Positions 17,368-27,112 are shown, numbered from the stretch's first letter. The stretch is 64,000 bases of DNA from RHLJ01 sp965212165 (GCA_965212165.1 OZ243096.1:558001-622000); one strand, 5' to 3'. Numbers and translations: made by a program. The notes: generated from the letters alone by a model not told the origin.

Positions 17368-17432
17368 CAAGATAGAAAATCCAACACTTATAGAAAATAT
17401 TTGTTCTACTTATAATTCAAAAATAACACGTA

Positions 17433-18632
17433 TTACCTTCCGGCAACTCTTTTTCTGAGTATCATTTTTGCTTCATACTCACTGCCGTCTCTAAAAAGAT
17501 TAACGACCATTTCTTCTCCTTCACCAAATTCTCTCATTAATGCCCATGCATGCATTTCACTAGCAACACGTTCTTCTCCAATTCTCGTAATTATATCGCC
17601 TGGCATTATACCACATTCATAAGCAGGACCATCTTTATTTACACTTGTTACTAATAATCCTGCTAATCTTGGAAGACCATATTGATAGACAAGTTGAGCG
17701 GTCATAGGAGTAAACTCTAAGCCAGGATCAAAGTCTAAAGAAACACTGCCTGACTCTTTTAACTGTCCAATAATCTTTTGGACTCTATCGCTAGGAATTG
17801 CAAATCCCAGCCCGACAAATCCATTACTAGTTCCACCTGTAAAAATAAAGGTGTTTACACCAATAACTTCGCCTTCACTATTCACAAGTGGGCCACCTGA
17901 GTTACCTCTATTTATAGAGGCGTCCGTTTGAATCATATCCATATATAGTCTTGGTTCATCAGGGTCTGGACGAAAATCTCGTTTAGTTGCACTCACCACA
18001 CCAACTGTAACCGATGGCTGTCCATCAGCAAAAAGACCGAATGGATTCCCCATTGCAATCGCCCATTCACCGACCATTATACTTTTTGAATCCGCAAATT
18101 TTACATATGGAAAATCGTTTCTATCTCCTTTAATTTTCAGAAGTGCTAAATCCGCTAATTCATCCGCACCTAGAAGCTCAGCCTCCAAACTCTCACCGTT
18201 CTCTAGCGAAACCATAATTGTTTTAGCGCTTTTACTAGCTACATGCTGATTTGTAACTATCATACCATCTTCACTGATAATAAAGCCCGATCCCATACTT
18301 TGTACTTCACGTTGTACTGGCCTTGAAAAAAAGAATGAGAAGAATGGATCATTACTTCTGGTATAGCCCGTTTGAAGTTCAGTAACTGTAATACTTACAA
18401 TTGCAGGGCTAGCTTTTTCAACAGCATTAGTAATTGCATTTCTACGGCTTTTTGAAATGGACTCTGTTGGGTCACTTTGTTCATAAACTTCAACTTCCGG
18501 TGCAACATTAATTGAGCTTACCGATTCTGCTGTTAATGAAGTAGAAATAGCTTGATTTATTTCTTTTTCAGACTTCGTGCAGTTCGCAATAATTATAAGA
18601 ATACATATAAGAATAGTAGCGTTTAGCTTCAT
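17433..18632 (-). CDS. HtrA/DegP-like S1C serine protease, lipoprotein
   Basis: A 399-residue trypsin-like envelope protease. The leader ends in IIANC (Cys18), indicating a lipoprotein rather than a free periplasmic protein. The catalytic triad is His130 (VTNQH), Asp161 (LADLALL) and Ser245 (NRGNSGGPL). A single PDZ domain covers about 295-395 (GIMPGDIITRIG). A low-complexity linker rich in Ser, Glu and Val (20-60) separates the lipid anchor from the protease. It follows the DHH phosphoesterase gene by 18 bases, so the two are probably co-transcribed. The likely role is quality control of misfolded envelope proteins. DegQ-like and DegS-like roles cannot be separated here. Confidence 0.94.
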   Translation of the reverse strand: MKLNATILICILIIIANCTKSEKEINQAISTSLTAESVSSINVAPEVEVYEQSDPTESISKSRRNAITNAVEKASPAIVSITVTELQTGYTRSNDPFFSFFFSRPVQREVQSMGSGFIISEDGMIVTNQHVASKSAKTIMVSLENGESLEAELLGADELADLALLKIKGDRNDFPYVKFADSKSIMVGEWAIAMGNPFGLFADGQPSVTVGVVSATKRDFRPDPDEPRLYMDMIQTDASINRGNSGGPLVNSEGEVIGVNTFIFTGGTSNGFVGLGFAIPSDRVQKIIGQLKESGSVSLDFDPGLEFTPMTAQLVYQYGLPRLAGLLVTSVNKDGPAYECGIMPGDIITRIGEERVASEMHAWALMREFGEGEEMVVNLFRDGSEYEAKMILRKRVAGR

Positions 18633-18650
18633 ACAGTAAGTTTTTAAGTT

Positions 18651-19610
18651 CTACAGCTGATCTTCTCCCAGCTTAATTACATCTTTAATTGCTTGTTCAA
18701 GCGGACCATTATGCGAAGCACCAGCAGCTTTTTTATGACCACCGCCATCCAGCTTTCTTGCCCAATAGTTCACATCAATTTCACTCCTAGAACGAAGGCT
18801 TAATTTAATTTTGTCTCCATCTTCACGAAATAGAATACAAGCTTTTACTCCTTCAATGCTCAACGGATAACTCACAAAACCCTCCGTATCCTCTTTACTT
18901 GTCCCTGTTTCATTAAACATGGATTGAGTAACGCAAATAATCGCAATTTGTTGGTCTGCATACAAACTAATCGTTTCAAGTGCTTTACTTAGTAAATGAA
19001 TTTGGTTCAATGTTTTTGTTGAATAAATTCGCTCAACAACTTCATTTGGTTTGAAACCGCCTATCTCTAACAGAGTTGAGGCTGCATTTAGTGTGTTTGG
19101 GGTTACACTATCGAATTGAAAAGAACCAGTATCGGTTACAATACCTGAGTACAATGCTTTTGCTGACTGTTCTTCAATTTGATTTATATCATGCTCTTTA
19201 TATAACTCATAAACTAATTCACAGGTAGATGAATAATCAACACGAGAAACAAAAGTTTCAAAAATATCATCGGGTTGTGGATGGTGGTCTATCATATAAA
19301 TTGGTTTACCACTCGCTGCCAACTTCTCCGCAGTACTTCCAAATCGATGAAGTGCATTTCCATCAACGACTATGTAAGCATCAAATTCAGATAAATCCCC
19401 AGTTGGTTTAATAACTGGAAAAAAATTCAATAACCATCTCAAGTTATCCCCAGGATCGTCTTCATTGAAAGCTGTAGCAACAACTCCATTTTTTTGAAGC
19501 CACAAGCACAATGCGATTTGGGAACCCAAACAGTCCCCATCTGGCCGAATATGAGAGAAAACAGCCACTTTCTTATGGGATAATACTTTTGTAATAAATT
19601 CTGAAAACAT
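18651..19610 (-). CDS. nrnA: DHH/DHHA1 phosphoesterase (nanoRNase/pAp phosphatase-like)
   Basis: A 319-residue cytoplasmic DHH phosphoesterase of the NrnA type, which degrades very short RNAs and dephosphorylates pAp. The metal-binding motifs are present: FSHIRPDGDCLGSQ (about 17-30), VVDGNALHR, the DHH motif MIDHHPQ, and DTGSFQFDS; the C-terminal DHHA1 domain ends with the glycine block GGGHKKAAGAS. The ATG is preceded by AAGGAG at good spacing, one of the few strong ribosome-binding sites in the window. It heads a minus-strand pair with the HtrA-like gene and is divergent from the thiamine pyrophosphokinase gene. Confidence 0.92.
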   Translation of the reverse strand: MFSEFITKVLSHKKVAVFSHIRPDGDCLGSQIALCLWLQKNGVVATAFNEDDPGDNLRWLLNFFPVIKPTGDLSEFDAYIVVDGNALHRFGSTAEKLAASGKPIYMIDHHPQPDDIFETFVSRVDYSSTCELVYELYKEHDINQIEEQSAKALYSGIVTDTGSFQFDSVTPNTLNAASTLLEIGGFKPNEVVERIYSTKTLNQIHLLSKALETISLYADQQIAIICVTQSMFNETGTSKEDTEGFVSYPLSIEGVKACILFREDGDKIKLSLRSRSEIDVNYWARKLDGGGHKKAAGASHNGPLEQAIKDVIKLGEDQL

Positions 19611-19756
19611 AAAACTCCTTTCGCCAAAAATAGCCTAAATACTGTGGAATTCCATTTACTTATTTAAACCTTTATCATCATACTATAACATTTCCAGAGA
19701 TTACTTCGCTAGGCTCCTAAAAGAAGCTTATCTTTTTAAAAAATGAAAATCAGGAC

Positions 19757-20392
19757 ATGCGAGTACTTATTATAGCTGGAGGAACTCCTCCCACCAAGAA
19801 ATTAATTCAACAAGAAATTCAATCAGCCGATCTGTTAATTGGTGCTGATAGTGGAGGTCATGTCTTCTTAGGTTACGGGTTTACTCCCGATATTGTGGTT
19901 GGTGATCTCGATAGTTTTGTATACACGCGTCATAAAGGTGTTAAGGTCTTGAAGGATGAAGATCAGGAAACCAATGATCTTGAGAAAGCACTAAACTACT
20001 CACTTCGAGAAGGGGCAAAAGAATGTATAATACTTGGTGCATTGGGGAAAAGAGTTGATCATTTGATAAAAAATATTTCCGTACTCATCAAGTTTTGGTC
20101 AAAATTTGAGAAAATTATTATTAGAGACGACTACGGTGACACATTCCTAGTTCAATCACCTTTTAAAGTATCCTATCCTATTGGTACAACAATTTCTTTT
20201 TTCCCTGTTCGAAATCCTGTAGAAGAATTCTCGTCAACTGGAGTTTTATATCCATTAACAAACAGTATAATTGAAATGGGCGGACAAGATGCTACTTCGA
20301 ATGAAATAACGGAAAAAGAAACTAATATTACTTTTAAAGAAGGATTTTTGGGGGTTTTTGTGGGAACTGGCGATAAAATGAAAAGAGGTTAA
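19757..20392 (+). CDS. thiN: Thiamine pyrophosphokinase
   Basis: A 211-residue thiamine diphosphokinase, which transfers pyrophosphate from ATP to thiamine to give thiamine diphosphate. The catalytic domain shows LLIGADSGG (26-34), the acidic VVGDLDSF block (47-54) and DQETNDLEKALNYSLREGA, followed by GALGKRVDHL. The C-terminal third is the beta-sandwich thiamine-binding domain. It heads a plus-strand run with aminopeptidase P. No thiamine riboswitch was seen in the 145 bases upstream. Confidence 0.9.
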   Translation: MRVLIIAGGTPPTKKLIQQEIQSADLLIGADSGGHVFLGYGFTPDIVVGDLDSFVYTRHKGVKVLKDEDQETNDLEKALNYSLREGAKECIILGALGKRVDHLIKNISVLIKFWSKFEKIIIRDDYGDTFLVQSPFKVSYPIGTTISFFPVRNPVEEFSSTGVLYPLTNSIIEMGGQDATSNEITEKETNITFKEGFLGVFVGTGDKMKRG

Positions 20393-20470
20393 AGAATAAT
20401 CCTTTATTCGATATTTCGTGTTCAATTCACTATTCTTATTCAAACTTTTTATTCATAATTGAACAATCTT

Positions 20471-21805
20471 ATGCACCACTTACACCGCGAAAAACTTTTT
20501 TCTTTATTTGATGACAACCAAAGTGGCGTTGTTTTTATTCAGGGCTCAGAAACGATGTATCGTTATAAAACCGACTATGAGTTTCCATTCCGACAAGAGT
20601 CTAATTTCTGGTATTTAACAGGAGCCAATGAAGCAGATTGTTCGCTAGTACTCGATCTCAAAAAAGAAGAATATCATTTATTTGTGCCCAAAAGAGACGC
20701 TCAATATGCAGTTTGGCATGGTTATGTTAAAACAAAAGAGCAATATCAGAAAGAATACAAACCAGATCACCTTCATTATCAAAATGATATTCTTCATGTT
20801 CTGAATACCATTAAACCAGATACGGTGTATTGCCTAACCGACGAGCAAGCTGAGTTTATTGAAGATTTAGATCGCGGATTTAATGTAGAAACCGAAGCTT
20901 TAGCTGATGCATTAACTTTTTGCAGGGTATTAAAAACTGATTGGGAATTAGATCAGATGAGAGAAGCCTGCAGAATTAACGATCTGGCTTATTTGGAGGT
21001 CATTAAATCCATTAAGCCAGGAATGAATGAATATGAAATAAAAGCCATCTTCAATAAAGTTCAGATCGAAAATGGACTATTACAAGATGCTTATAATGGT
21101 ATTTTCGCTTCTGGAGTTAATGCTTCTATCCTTCATTATGTTGAAAATAATAGTCCAGTAAGCGACGGAGATCTTTTTTTAATGGACGCCGGCTTTGAAT
21201 GTAACGGCTATGCTGCAGATTATACACGTACATTTCCTGTGAATGGAAAATTTACAGATATTCAAGCTGGAATTTATCAGTCTGTGTTGAATGCACATAC
21301 CGAGGTTATTGAATCCATCCGACCTGGCGTTAAAATGGAAGATCTTCACCTGATGGCTGCCCGGATTATGATGGGCGGATTAAAGAAATTGGGAATAATA
21401 AAAGGTGAGATTGATGATATCATGGAGCAGAATATTTTTGCGCTTTTCTTCCCACATGGACTGGGTCATTTTCTAGGGCTAGATACTCATGATGTTGGAG
21501 GGTATCCGAAAGGTGTTGAACGAATCGACCGACCTGGAATTAAATTCTTACGTGCCCGCCGAGAACTAATGCCAGGAATGGTAATTACAATTGAGCCTGG
21601 CATCTATTTTGTTCCTGCTGTTCTTGAACCAGCAATGGAGGATCCTGAGAAGGTGAAATTCCTGAACGTTGAAAAAGTGAAATCCCTACTCAACTTTGGA
21701 GGTATTCGTATAGAAGACAACATTGTAGTTACGGAAGATGGATTTGAGAATATGACTAATGTTCCAAAAGAGATAGATGAGATTGAGAAATTAATGGGGA
21801 ATTAA
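20471..21805 (+). CDS. pepP: Xaa-Pro aminopeptidase (aminopeptidase P, M24)
   Basis: A 444-residue M24B metallopeptidase that removes N-terminal residues preceding proline. The N-terminal domain has the aminopeptidase P signature YPFRQ/FWYLTG variant (FPFRQESNFWYLTGANE). The pita-bread catalytic domain carries the five metal ligands: two Asp in LMDAGFECNGYAADYTRTF, His in HGLGHFLGLDTHD, Glu in ITIEPGIYF and Glu in GGIRIEDNIV. The ATG at 20471 fits the family start; an in-frame TTG at 20459 adds four residues. It follows the thiamine pyrophosphokinase gene on the same strand. Confidence 0.95.
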   Translation: MHHLHREKLFSLFDDNQSGVVFIQGSETMYRYKTDYEFPFRQESNFWYLTGANEADCSLVLDLKKEEYHLFVPKRDAQYAVWHGYVKTKEQYQKEYKPDHLHYQNDILHVLNTIKPDTVYCLTDEQAEFIEDLDRGFNVETEALADALTFCRVLKTDWELDQMREACRINDLAYLEVIKSIKPGMNEYEIKAIFNKVQIENGLLQDAYNGIFASGVNASILHYVENNSPVSDGDLFLMDAGFECNGYAADYTRTFPVNGKFTDIQAGIYQSVLNAHTEVIESIRPGVKMEDLHLMAARIMMGGLKKLGIIKGEIDDIMEQNIFALFFPHGLGHFLGLDTHDVGGYPKGVERIDRPGIKFLRARRELMPGMVITIEPGIYFVPAVLEPAMEDPEKVKFLNVEKVKSLLNFGGIRIEDNIVVTEDGFENMTNVPKEIDEIEKLMGN

Positions 21806-21877
21806 CTTTATTCTCATCTTATAAATGATTGATGAAAATTATTGGTTAACCTAATTTTACCAATCATTTTAATTCTC

Positions 21878-22930
21878 GTGAAATCTATCAATAACAAAGC
21901 AGCTATGGCTTTTTTTATCATACTAGGGGTATTTGTGCTTCTTTTCTTAGGAGTTGGCTCTTGGACTTCTGCACCTGGGTATAAAGGCCAAAAATCAGAT
22001 CACTTTGATGGAAAAAAATTCTTGAATGGTCCAGGTTATGAAGAAAAAGGATTTACCCAGCTTATTAAATGGATGACTTCCAGAAAACCCGGTGAATGGA
22101 AAGAACTTACTTCGGATGATGTCAGATTCGGAAAAAAACCAGCCGACCGAATTATTGATTCAACTCAAGCTATTACCTATGTAAATCATTCAACTTTTTT
22201 AATCCAGACTGATGGACTAAATATTCTAACTGATCCAGTTTATAGTGAACGGGTTTCACCATTTACATTTGCTGGACCAAAGCGAATGCGTCCACCAGGT
22301 ATTCATTTTCAAGATTTACCGGATATCGATTTTGTGCTCCTGAGCCATAACCACTACGATCATTTAGATATCGCGACGATCAAACGCATTCAAAAAGAAT
22401 TTGATCCAACTTTTATAACGCCGCTTGGTATTGATTTATATTTGAACAAAGAAGGAGTTTCAAAAACCATATCACTAGATTGGTGGGATGAAACCTCAGC
22501 CTCAGATTCAGTTAATATTGCAGCGGTTCAGGCACAACATTTTTCAAGTCGAGGAGCTTTCGATAGAGATAAAACACTTTGGGCAGGTTTTGTAATTACA
22601 TCACCAAAAGGAAATATTTACTTCGCAGGTGATACTGGTTATAATACCTTTTTTAAAGAAATTGGAGAACGATATGCTCCTATCAAAACATCCCTAATAC
22701 CAATTGGCGCTTATATTCCCCGTTGGTTTATGAGCCCTGTACATGTTGACCCAGCTCAAGCGGTTCAAATTCACCAAGATGTAAAATCTGAGCTTAGTAT
22801 TGGAATGCATTATGGCACTTTCCCTCTTGCAGATGATGGTCAAGTACAACCAATAAACGATTTTAATAAAGCTGTTGGAGACGAGAATTTTATATTGATA
22901 AGTGAAGGGGAGACCATTATCAGGAAATAA
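21878..22930 (+). CDS. Membrane-anchored metallo-beta-lactamase-fold hydrolase (NAPE-PLD/UlaG-like)
   Basis: A protein of about 350 residues with an N-terminal hydrophobic anchor and a metallo-beta-lactamase domain. Metal-binding motifs are LLSHNHYDHLD (HxHxDH), VQAQHFSSRG, YFAGDTGY and the C-terminal GMHYGTF. This pattern is that of the branch including N-acyl-phosphatidylethanolamine phospholipase D and UlaG-like lactonases, so the substrate may be a phospholipid, but that is not shown. The start is uncertain: GTG at 21878 gives MKSINNK before the anchor and is preferred; ATG at 21905 and TTG at 21842 are also in frame. Confidence 0.85.
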   Translation: MKSINNKAAMAFFIILGVFVLLFLGVGSWTSAPGYKGQKSDHFDGKKFLNGPGYEEKGFTQLIKWMTSRKPGEWKELTSDDVRFGKKPADRIIDSTQAITYVNHSTFLIQTDGLNILTDPVYSERVSPFTFAGPKRMRPPGIHFQDLPDIDFVLLSHNHYDHLDIATIKRIQKEFDPTFITPLGIDLYLNKEGVSKTISLDWWDETSASDSVNIAAVQAQHFSSRGAFDRDKTLWAGFVITSPKGNIYFAGDTGYNTFFKEIGERYAPIKTSLIPIGAYIPRWFMSPVHVDPAQAVQIHQDVKSELSIGMHYGTFPLADDGQVQPINDFNKAVGDENFILISEGETIIRK

Positions 22931-22951
22931 TTATTGAAGTTATTCCTACTT

Positions 22952-22984
22952 ATAATTTAATTGTCTTATCAACAATTAAATTAT
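22952..22984. repeat. Perfect 13-bp inverted repeat reaching into a start codon
   Basis: ATAATTTAATTGT (22952-22964) and its exact reverse complement ACAATTAAATTAT (22972-22984) flank a 7-base loop. The right arm includes the first two bases of the next gene's ATG. In RNA this would hide the start region. It is A+U-only apart from one pair, so the fold is only moderately stable. Confidence 0.7.
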
Positions 22985-24074
22985 GTTTCACATATCCCAA
23001 AGAGTCTTTTTAACTCTACTCTTGATTTCCTCTTTTAGGATAATGGAAATTAAAGGGCAACCCATAACGTTTACGGGGAAAGTTGTTGATATTATCACCA
23101 AAGAACCGCTAGCTGGTGTGAATATCTTTTTATCAGGTACCACCTATGGCGATGCTACTAAATCTGACGGCACCTTTATTTTTAGCATGCCTAAGAAAGG
23201 CAGATTTAATTTAGTAGTAAGTTTTATTGGATATAAAAATATATCAATCCCACTAATCTTAGATGATCCAGCCACAGTTTATCATCTTTTTGAATTAGAA
23301 AAGGATGTTTTAAATCTAGCTGAAATAGAAGTTCATTCTAGGAAGAACAGATCATGGGAAAAAGCATATGAAGACTTTAAGGAATTTTTTCTTGGAAGGG
23401 ATGAATATGCTTATTTCACAAAAATTTTGAACCCTACAGTATTGGAATTTAGTTGGGATAAATCGCAGAATATGCATTCAGTATCCGCATCTCAACCATT
23501 GCTGATTCAAAATAATGCAATGGGCTATGAGGTTAACGTTTTACTTCAAGAAATAGAATTTAACCCAAGAACAAATGGTGGATTCTATACTATCTTACCA
23601 AGATTCTCAGAGATGGCTCCACCAGACACTGCAAAGAGTAAAGTCTGGAAATTTAATAGAAACCAGATTTATATAGGTTCTTCGCGTCATTTCTTTAAAA
23701 CACTGAGCTTAGGAAAATTAAATGAAAGTAAGTTTACTATTCTCCCAGATTCGTCTTCAATAAAACCTGTTCAAGACTCTACTAGACTTAAGCTTTATTT
23801 CCCTAGTGATTGGGAACAAATTTCGAAAAACTACGTCGCTTTTCATATACCTGAAAGGAAATTTCAAGTTGGATACAATCTTGAATATGATAGAAAAGGG
23901 CGGGTTAAAAACCGTAATCAAATTAGTACTATTTCCTTAAAAGGTATTTCAGATTTAATTCTAATTGATCACAACGGATTACTTTATAATCCCGCCTTTA
24001 TTCAATTTTTAGGAAAGTGGGAAGCTGATCGTTTTGCAAAGCACTTACCAATTGATTTTGATTTAGAAGAATAA
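22983..24074 (+). CDS. Exported protein with a carboxypeptidase-D-like regulatory domain
   Basis: A 363-residue exported protein. Residues 1-25 form a signal peptide (ending IKGQ). Residues about 28-110 are a carboxypeptidase regulatory-like beta-sandwich (FTGKVVDIITKEPLAGVNIF, then SDGTFIFSMP and VSFIGYK), the domain also found at the N-terminus of SusC-like receptors. The rest (about 115-363) is rich in aromatic residues and strands and matches a group of Bacteroidota envelope proteins of unknown role; no plug or barrel is present. The ATG lies in the right arm of a 13-bp inverted repeat. Function unknown; a surface or periplasmic role is inferred. Confidence 0.83.
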   Translation: MFHISQRVFLTLLLISSFRIMEIKGQPITFTGKVVDIITKEPLAGVNIFLSGTTYGDATKSDGTFIFSMPKKGRFNLVVSFIGYKNISIPLILDDPATVYHLFELEKDVLNLAEIEVHSRKNRSWEKAYEDFKEFFLGRDEYAYFTKILNPTVLEFSWDKSQNMHSVSASQPLLIQNNAMGYEVNVLLQEIEFNPRTNGGFYTILPRFSEMAPPDTAKSKVWKFNRNQIYIGSSRHFFKTLSLGKLNESKFTILPDSSSIKPVQDSTRLKLYFPSDWEQISKNYVAFHIPERKFQVGYNLEYDRKGRVKNRNQISTISLKGISDLILIDHNGLLYNPAFIQFLGKWEADRFAKHLPIDFDLEE

Positions 24075-24213
24075 ATGATGATTTAATTTCGATTAATCAT
24101 TCTTTAAAATGACTGTATAGACTAAAAATAGTAGTTATTGGAGAGTGAATTTATACTTTTAATCATTATTTCTTATTCTAATCCCCTAAAAAAAGTCCCT
24201 ACTATTATTTTAT

Positions 24214-25194
24214 ATGAATGAGATAGCCAAGCTTTTGTTTTCTGAAAGTTTTGATTTCAAAGAAGCAAAACCTACACCTACTAATGATCTTAAACTTAGA
24301 TTCAGAAACTATTCGAAAGTAAAAAATACTAAATGGGGATGGGTCCTTTCTCGATTAGTGGTAGGTCATAATGAGATTAGTACTTCTGGAATTTTAAGCT
24401 CACATCAAGATAGTATACCAAAACCGATTCCTATTACAATTTCAGTTCCACCTTCATTAAACAATACAGATTTTAAAAACTTCATTAGTTCTATTGAAAG
24501 AGAACTAATGGATGTACACAATCAAAGACTTGGAGAACTAAAAACGGATGTTTTAGAAGTTAATATCCCAATAGAAGCTATCCAGAAAAAATCAATAAAA
24601 GAGATAATCGATTCATTTGATTATATCATTGCTAGAATGTCGACGAACAAAATTTTTCCTGAAAAAACATACTTCGAAATACCTAGTTTTGATAATGATA
24701 TTGAATTATTAAAACTGGTTCTAAAAGTTATTGCAAAACATAATTCACTATTACAGAAAAAAAAGCTTGACTACTACATAGAATCTGGGTTCAAGCTAAT
24801 CATTTCAGATCCAATAACTAAAGCGCCCCGATCTTTAAAATATTTAGCTGCAGTAATCTTGTTTACTCGCGATTTAAACCTAGAGCTAATATTCAGTGAT
24901 GAAGATTTTAACTTATTAACTAGTACTGATAGTAATACTAACGTAGTTCATGTTGGGCTTTTGAACCTATTCGCCTCTTGTCTATTGAGTTATAGTTCTG
25001 ACCTAAATGCATCTGAAGTCATTAAAATATTGAGCGATTCAGATCTTGAAAATTTTGAGTTAAGTGAAGACTCTTTAAAATGGAAAGAGTTCAAGGCTAC
25101 TTCTACAGAGCTAAAAATGCTCCGAAAGGTTGTCTTTCCATCATTTTCAAGTTCTAATTTGAAGACCACAATTGAATGCATTGCTAGTTTATGA
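24214..25194 (+). CDS. Conserved protein of unknown function
   Basis: A 326-residue soluble protein with no signal peptide or membrane segment. The order of segments (SKVKNTKWGWVLSRLVV near the N-terminus, a middle block YIESGFKLIISD, then VVHVGLLNLFASCLL and a C-terminal SLKWKEF segment) recalls a widespread uncharacterised family whose better-conserved members carry KATAGLHHP and HGFLN motifs. Here the first motif is replaced and the second is loosely kept, so this copy looks divergent. I cannot assign a function. It lies 85 bases upstream of dnaX on the same strand and could share its transcript. Confidence 0.75.
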   Translation: MNEIAKLLFSESFDFKEAKPTPTNDLKLRFRNYSKVKNTKWGWVLSRLVVGHNEISTSGILSSHQDSIPKPIPITISVPPSLNNTDFKNFISSIERELMDVHNQRLGELKTDVLEVNIPIEAIQKKSIKEIIDSFDYIIARMSTNKIFPEKTYFEIPSFDNDIELLKLVLKVIAKHNSLLQKKKLDYYIESGFKLIISDPITKAPRSLKYLAAVILFTRDLNLELIFSDEDFNLLTSTDSNTNVVHVGLLNLFASCLLSYSSDLNASEVIKILSDSDLENFELSEDSLKWKEFKATSTELKMLRKVVFPSFSSSNLKTTIECIASL

Positions 25195-25279
25195 TTTTAC
25201 TAAGGTATTTCGACTGAAAATTACTATCCAAGCTCATCATTTTGTACATTCCTTATGTTAGCAAAAGCGACAAAAAAGC

Positions 25280-27100
25280 ATGTCAGAAAACTACCGCGCA
25301 CTTACTAGAAAATACCGCCCAAACAGTTTTGAGGATATTGTATCTCAAGATCACGTAAGTAATACTTTACTTAATGCGATTAAACAAAACCGATTATCTC
25401 ATGCCTATATGTTTTGTGGGCCACGTGGTGTTGGAAAAACAACAATGGCACGTGTTCTTGCTCGAGTAATTAATAACATTGGCGATGATGTTGATGGTGA
25501 AGCTCTAAATCAGACAATGAGCATCACCGAAATGGATGCTGCTTCAAATAACAAAGTTGAAGATGTTCATCATCTACGTGAAATAGTTCGAATTCCTCCT
25601 CAAAATAGTCTCTACAAAGTGATTATTGTTGATGAGGTTCATATGCTTTCCAAAGCGGCATTCAATGCTTTGCTAAAAACTTTAGAAGAACCTCCTGAGC
25701 ATGTAATTTTTATTTTCGCTACAACCGAACCTCACAAAGTTCTTCCTACTATTTTATCAAGAGTTCAGCGTTTTGATTTTAAAAGAATTGCTGTAGAAGA
25801 AATTGTTGAACGACTTCGTAAGATTTCATTGGATGAGCATATCGCAATCGATGAGGAGTCGCTTCATGTAATTGCAAAAAAAGCCGATGGTGCTCTTCGA
25901 GATGCATTGGGCTTAATGGATCAAGCAATTGCTTTTTGTGGCGATACCATAACTCATAACGAATTATTACAAGCACTGAATGTAGTCGGTACAGACCGTT
26001 TGTTCGAGTTTATGAATTGCGTAAAAGATCATAATGCGGATAAAGGCTTAGTGCTAATTAACACTTTACTCCAAGAAGGATATGATATTCAGGAGTTTTT
26101 GATTGGATTAACTGAACATTTACGAAATCTGTATATCGCACATCATTCACCTCAGTTATATTTAGTTGAAGCTTCTGAAGATACCAAGGCTAAGTACACA
26201 TCTACTGCACCCGATTTCTCAAGAGATGATTTGATGAGAATGCTCCACATTGTAAGTGAAGCTCAAATCAAACTAAAGGATGCTAGCCAGCCTCGTATCC
26301 AATTCGAAATCACGCTCCTGAAACTTATTCATATGGAGAGAAGTGAGAACCTTGGAAAACTCCTTCTTGAACTCGAAGAGTTAAAAAAAAACTCTACTAA
26401 CTTAGACTCTGTACAAGTTGAAGAAGACATTGAACAGACTGAATCGTCAAATGAGAGTTCACAAACTGTACCCAAAGAGGCGATAGTAGAAGCTTCTTCC
26501 ATCAAAAAAGAAGAAATAGAAACTCAAGATACTTCAGATACTCTTGTTATTGAGCCAATAAATGAAGTTATCCCAGAGCCTGTACCAGTTCATGATGAAT
26601 ATGATTTAGGACAACCTGCTTTAGTTACTGAAGTCACAAAAAAAGCTAAAGTACTTCATTTTCCAAATGGAAATGAGGCGCCTAAAGTTGAATCTGCTGT
26701 ACAGGTAGGTGACAATGAATCTGTTTCTACAAAAAACATACTTGTGGAAGATGTACGTGCTATTTGGGATAAATTTGTAGCCTCACTTGAAAATAAAATA
26801 CCTAAGGTATTGGAGCTTCAAGTCCAAAGAGTTCAACCAACAAAGCTTAAGGGTAATGAGCTACTTTTAGAATGCGATAATGCATTCGCTCAACAAATGT
26901 TAGATGAACAAGCTCAAGATTTATCAGTACGATTAAAGGAACATATTGGTGTTAAATTACGTTTTAGAACCGAAGTTAAAAAAGGAGCTGAAAATACTTC
27001 TAAAGCTAAAAATCCTTACGAAAGGTTTAAAGAAATACAGCAGAAAGACCCAATTATCCGTGACTTAGTTGAACGGTTTGGGGCAGAACTAGAATACTAA
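25280..27100 (+). CDS. dnaX: DNA polymerase III subunit gamma/tau
   Basis: A 606-residue clamp-loader ATPase. Domain I has Walker A GPRGVGKTT (47-55), Walker B VDEVHML (117-123), and sensor 1 in FATTEPHKVLPTI. Domains II-III extend to about 355. An acidic, low-complexity linker (about 360-485) leads to a tau-type C-terminal domain that would contact the polymerase. The usual four-cysteine zinc module between the Walker A helix and the DAAS segment is missing: only about 17 residues (IGDDVDGEALNQTMSIT) lie there and none is cysteine. No slippery heptamer was searched for exhaustively, so a gamma product is not claimed. It heads dnaX-ybaB-recR, a common order. Confidence 0.96.
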   Translation: MSENYRALTRKYRPNSFEDIVSQDHVSNTLLNAIKQNRLSHAYMFCGPRGVGKTTMARVLARVINNIGDDVDGEALNQTMSITEMDAASNNKVEDVHHLREIVRIPPQNSLYKVIIVDEVHMLSKAAFNALLKTLEEPPEHVIFIFATTEPHKVLPTILSRVQRFDFKRIAVEEIVERLRKISLDEHIAIDEESLHVIAKKADGALRDALGLMDQAIAFCGDTITHNELLQALNVVGTDRLFEFMNCVKDHNADKGLVLINTLLQEGYDIQEFLIGLTEHLRNLYIAHHSPQLYLVEASEDTKAKYTSTAPDFSRDDLMRMLHIVSEAQIKLKDASQPRIQFEITLLKLIHMERSENLGKLLLELEELKKNSTNLDSVQVEEDIEQTESSNESSQTVPKEAIVEASSIKKEEIETQDTSDTLVIEPINEVIPEPVPVHDEYDLGQPALVTEVTKKAKVLHFPNGNEAPKVESAVQVGDNESVSTKNILVEDVRAIWDKFVASLENKIPKVLELQVQRVQPTKLKGNELLLECDNAFAQQMLDEQAQDLSVRLKEHIGVKLRFRTEVKKGAENTSKAKNPYERFKEIQQKDPIIRDLVERFGAELEY

Positions 27101-27112
27101 AAGGACTTAATT

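Noticed and set aside
19611..19756. Thiamine riboswitch upstream of thiamine pyrophosphokinase
   Set aside because: No conserved CTGAGA-type core or paired arms of the thiamine-binding aptamer were seen.
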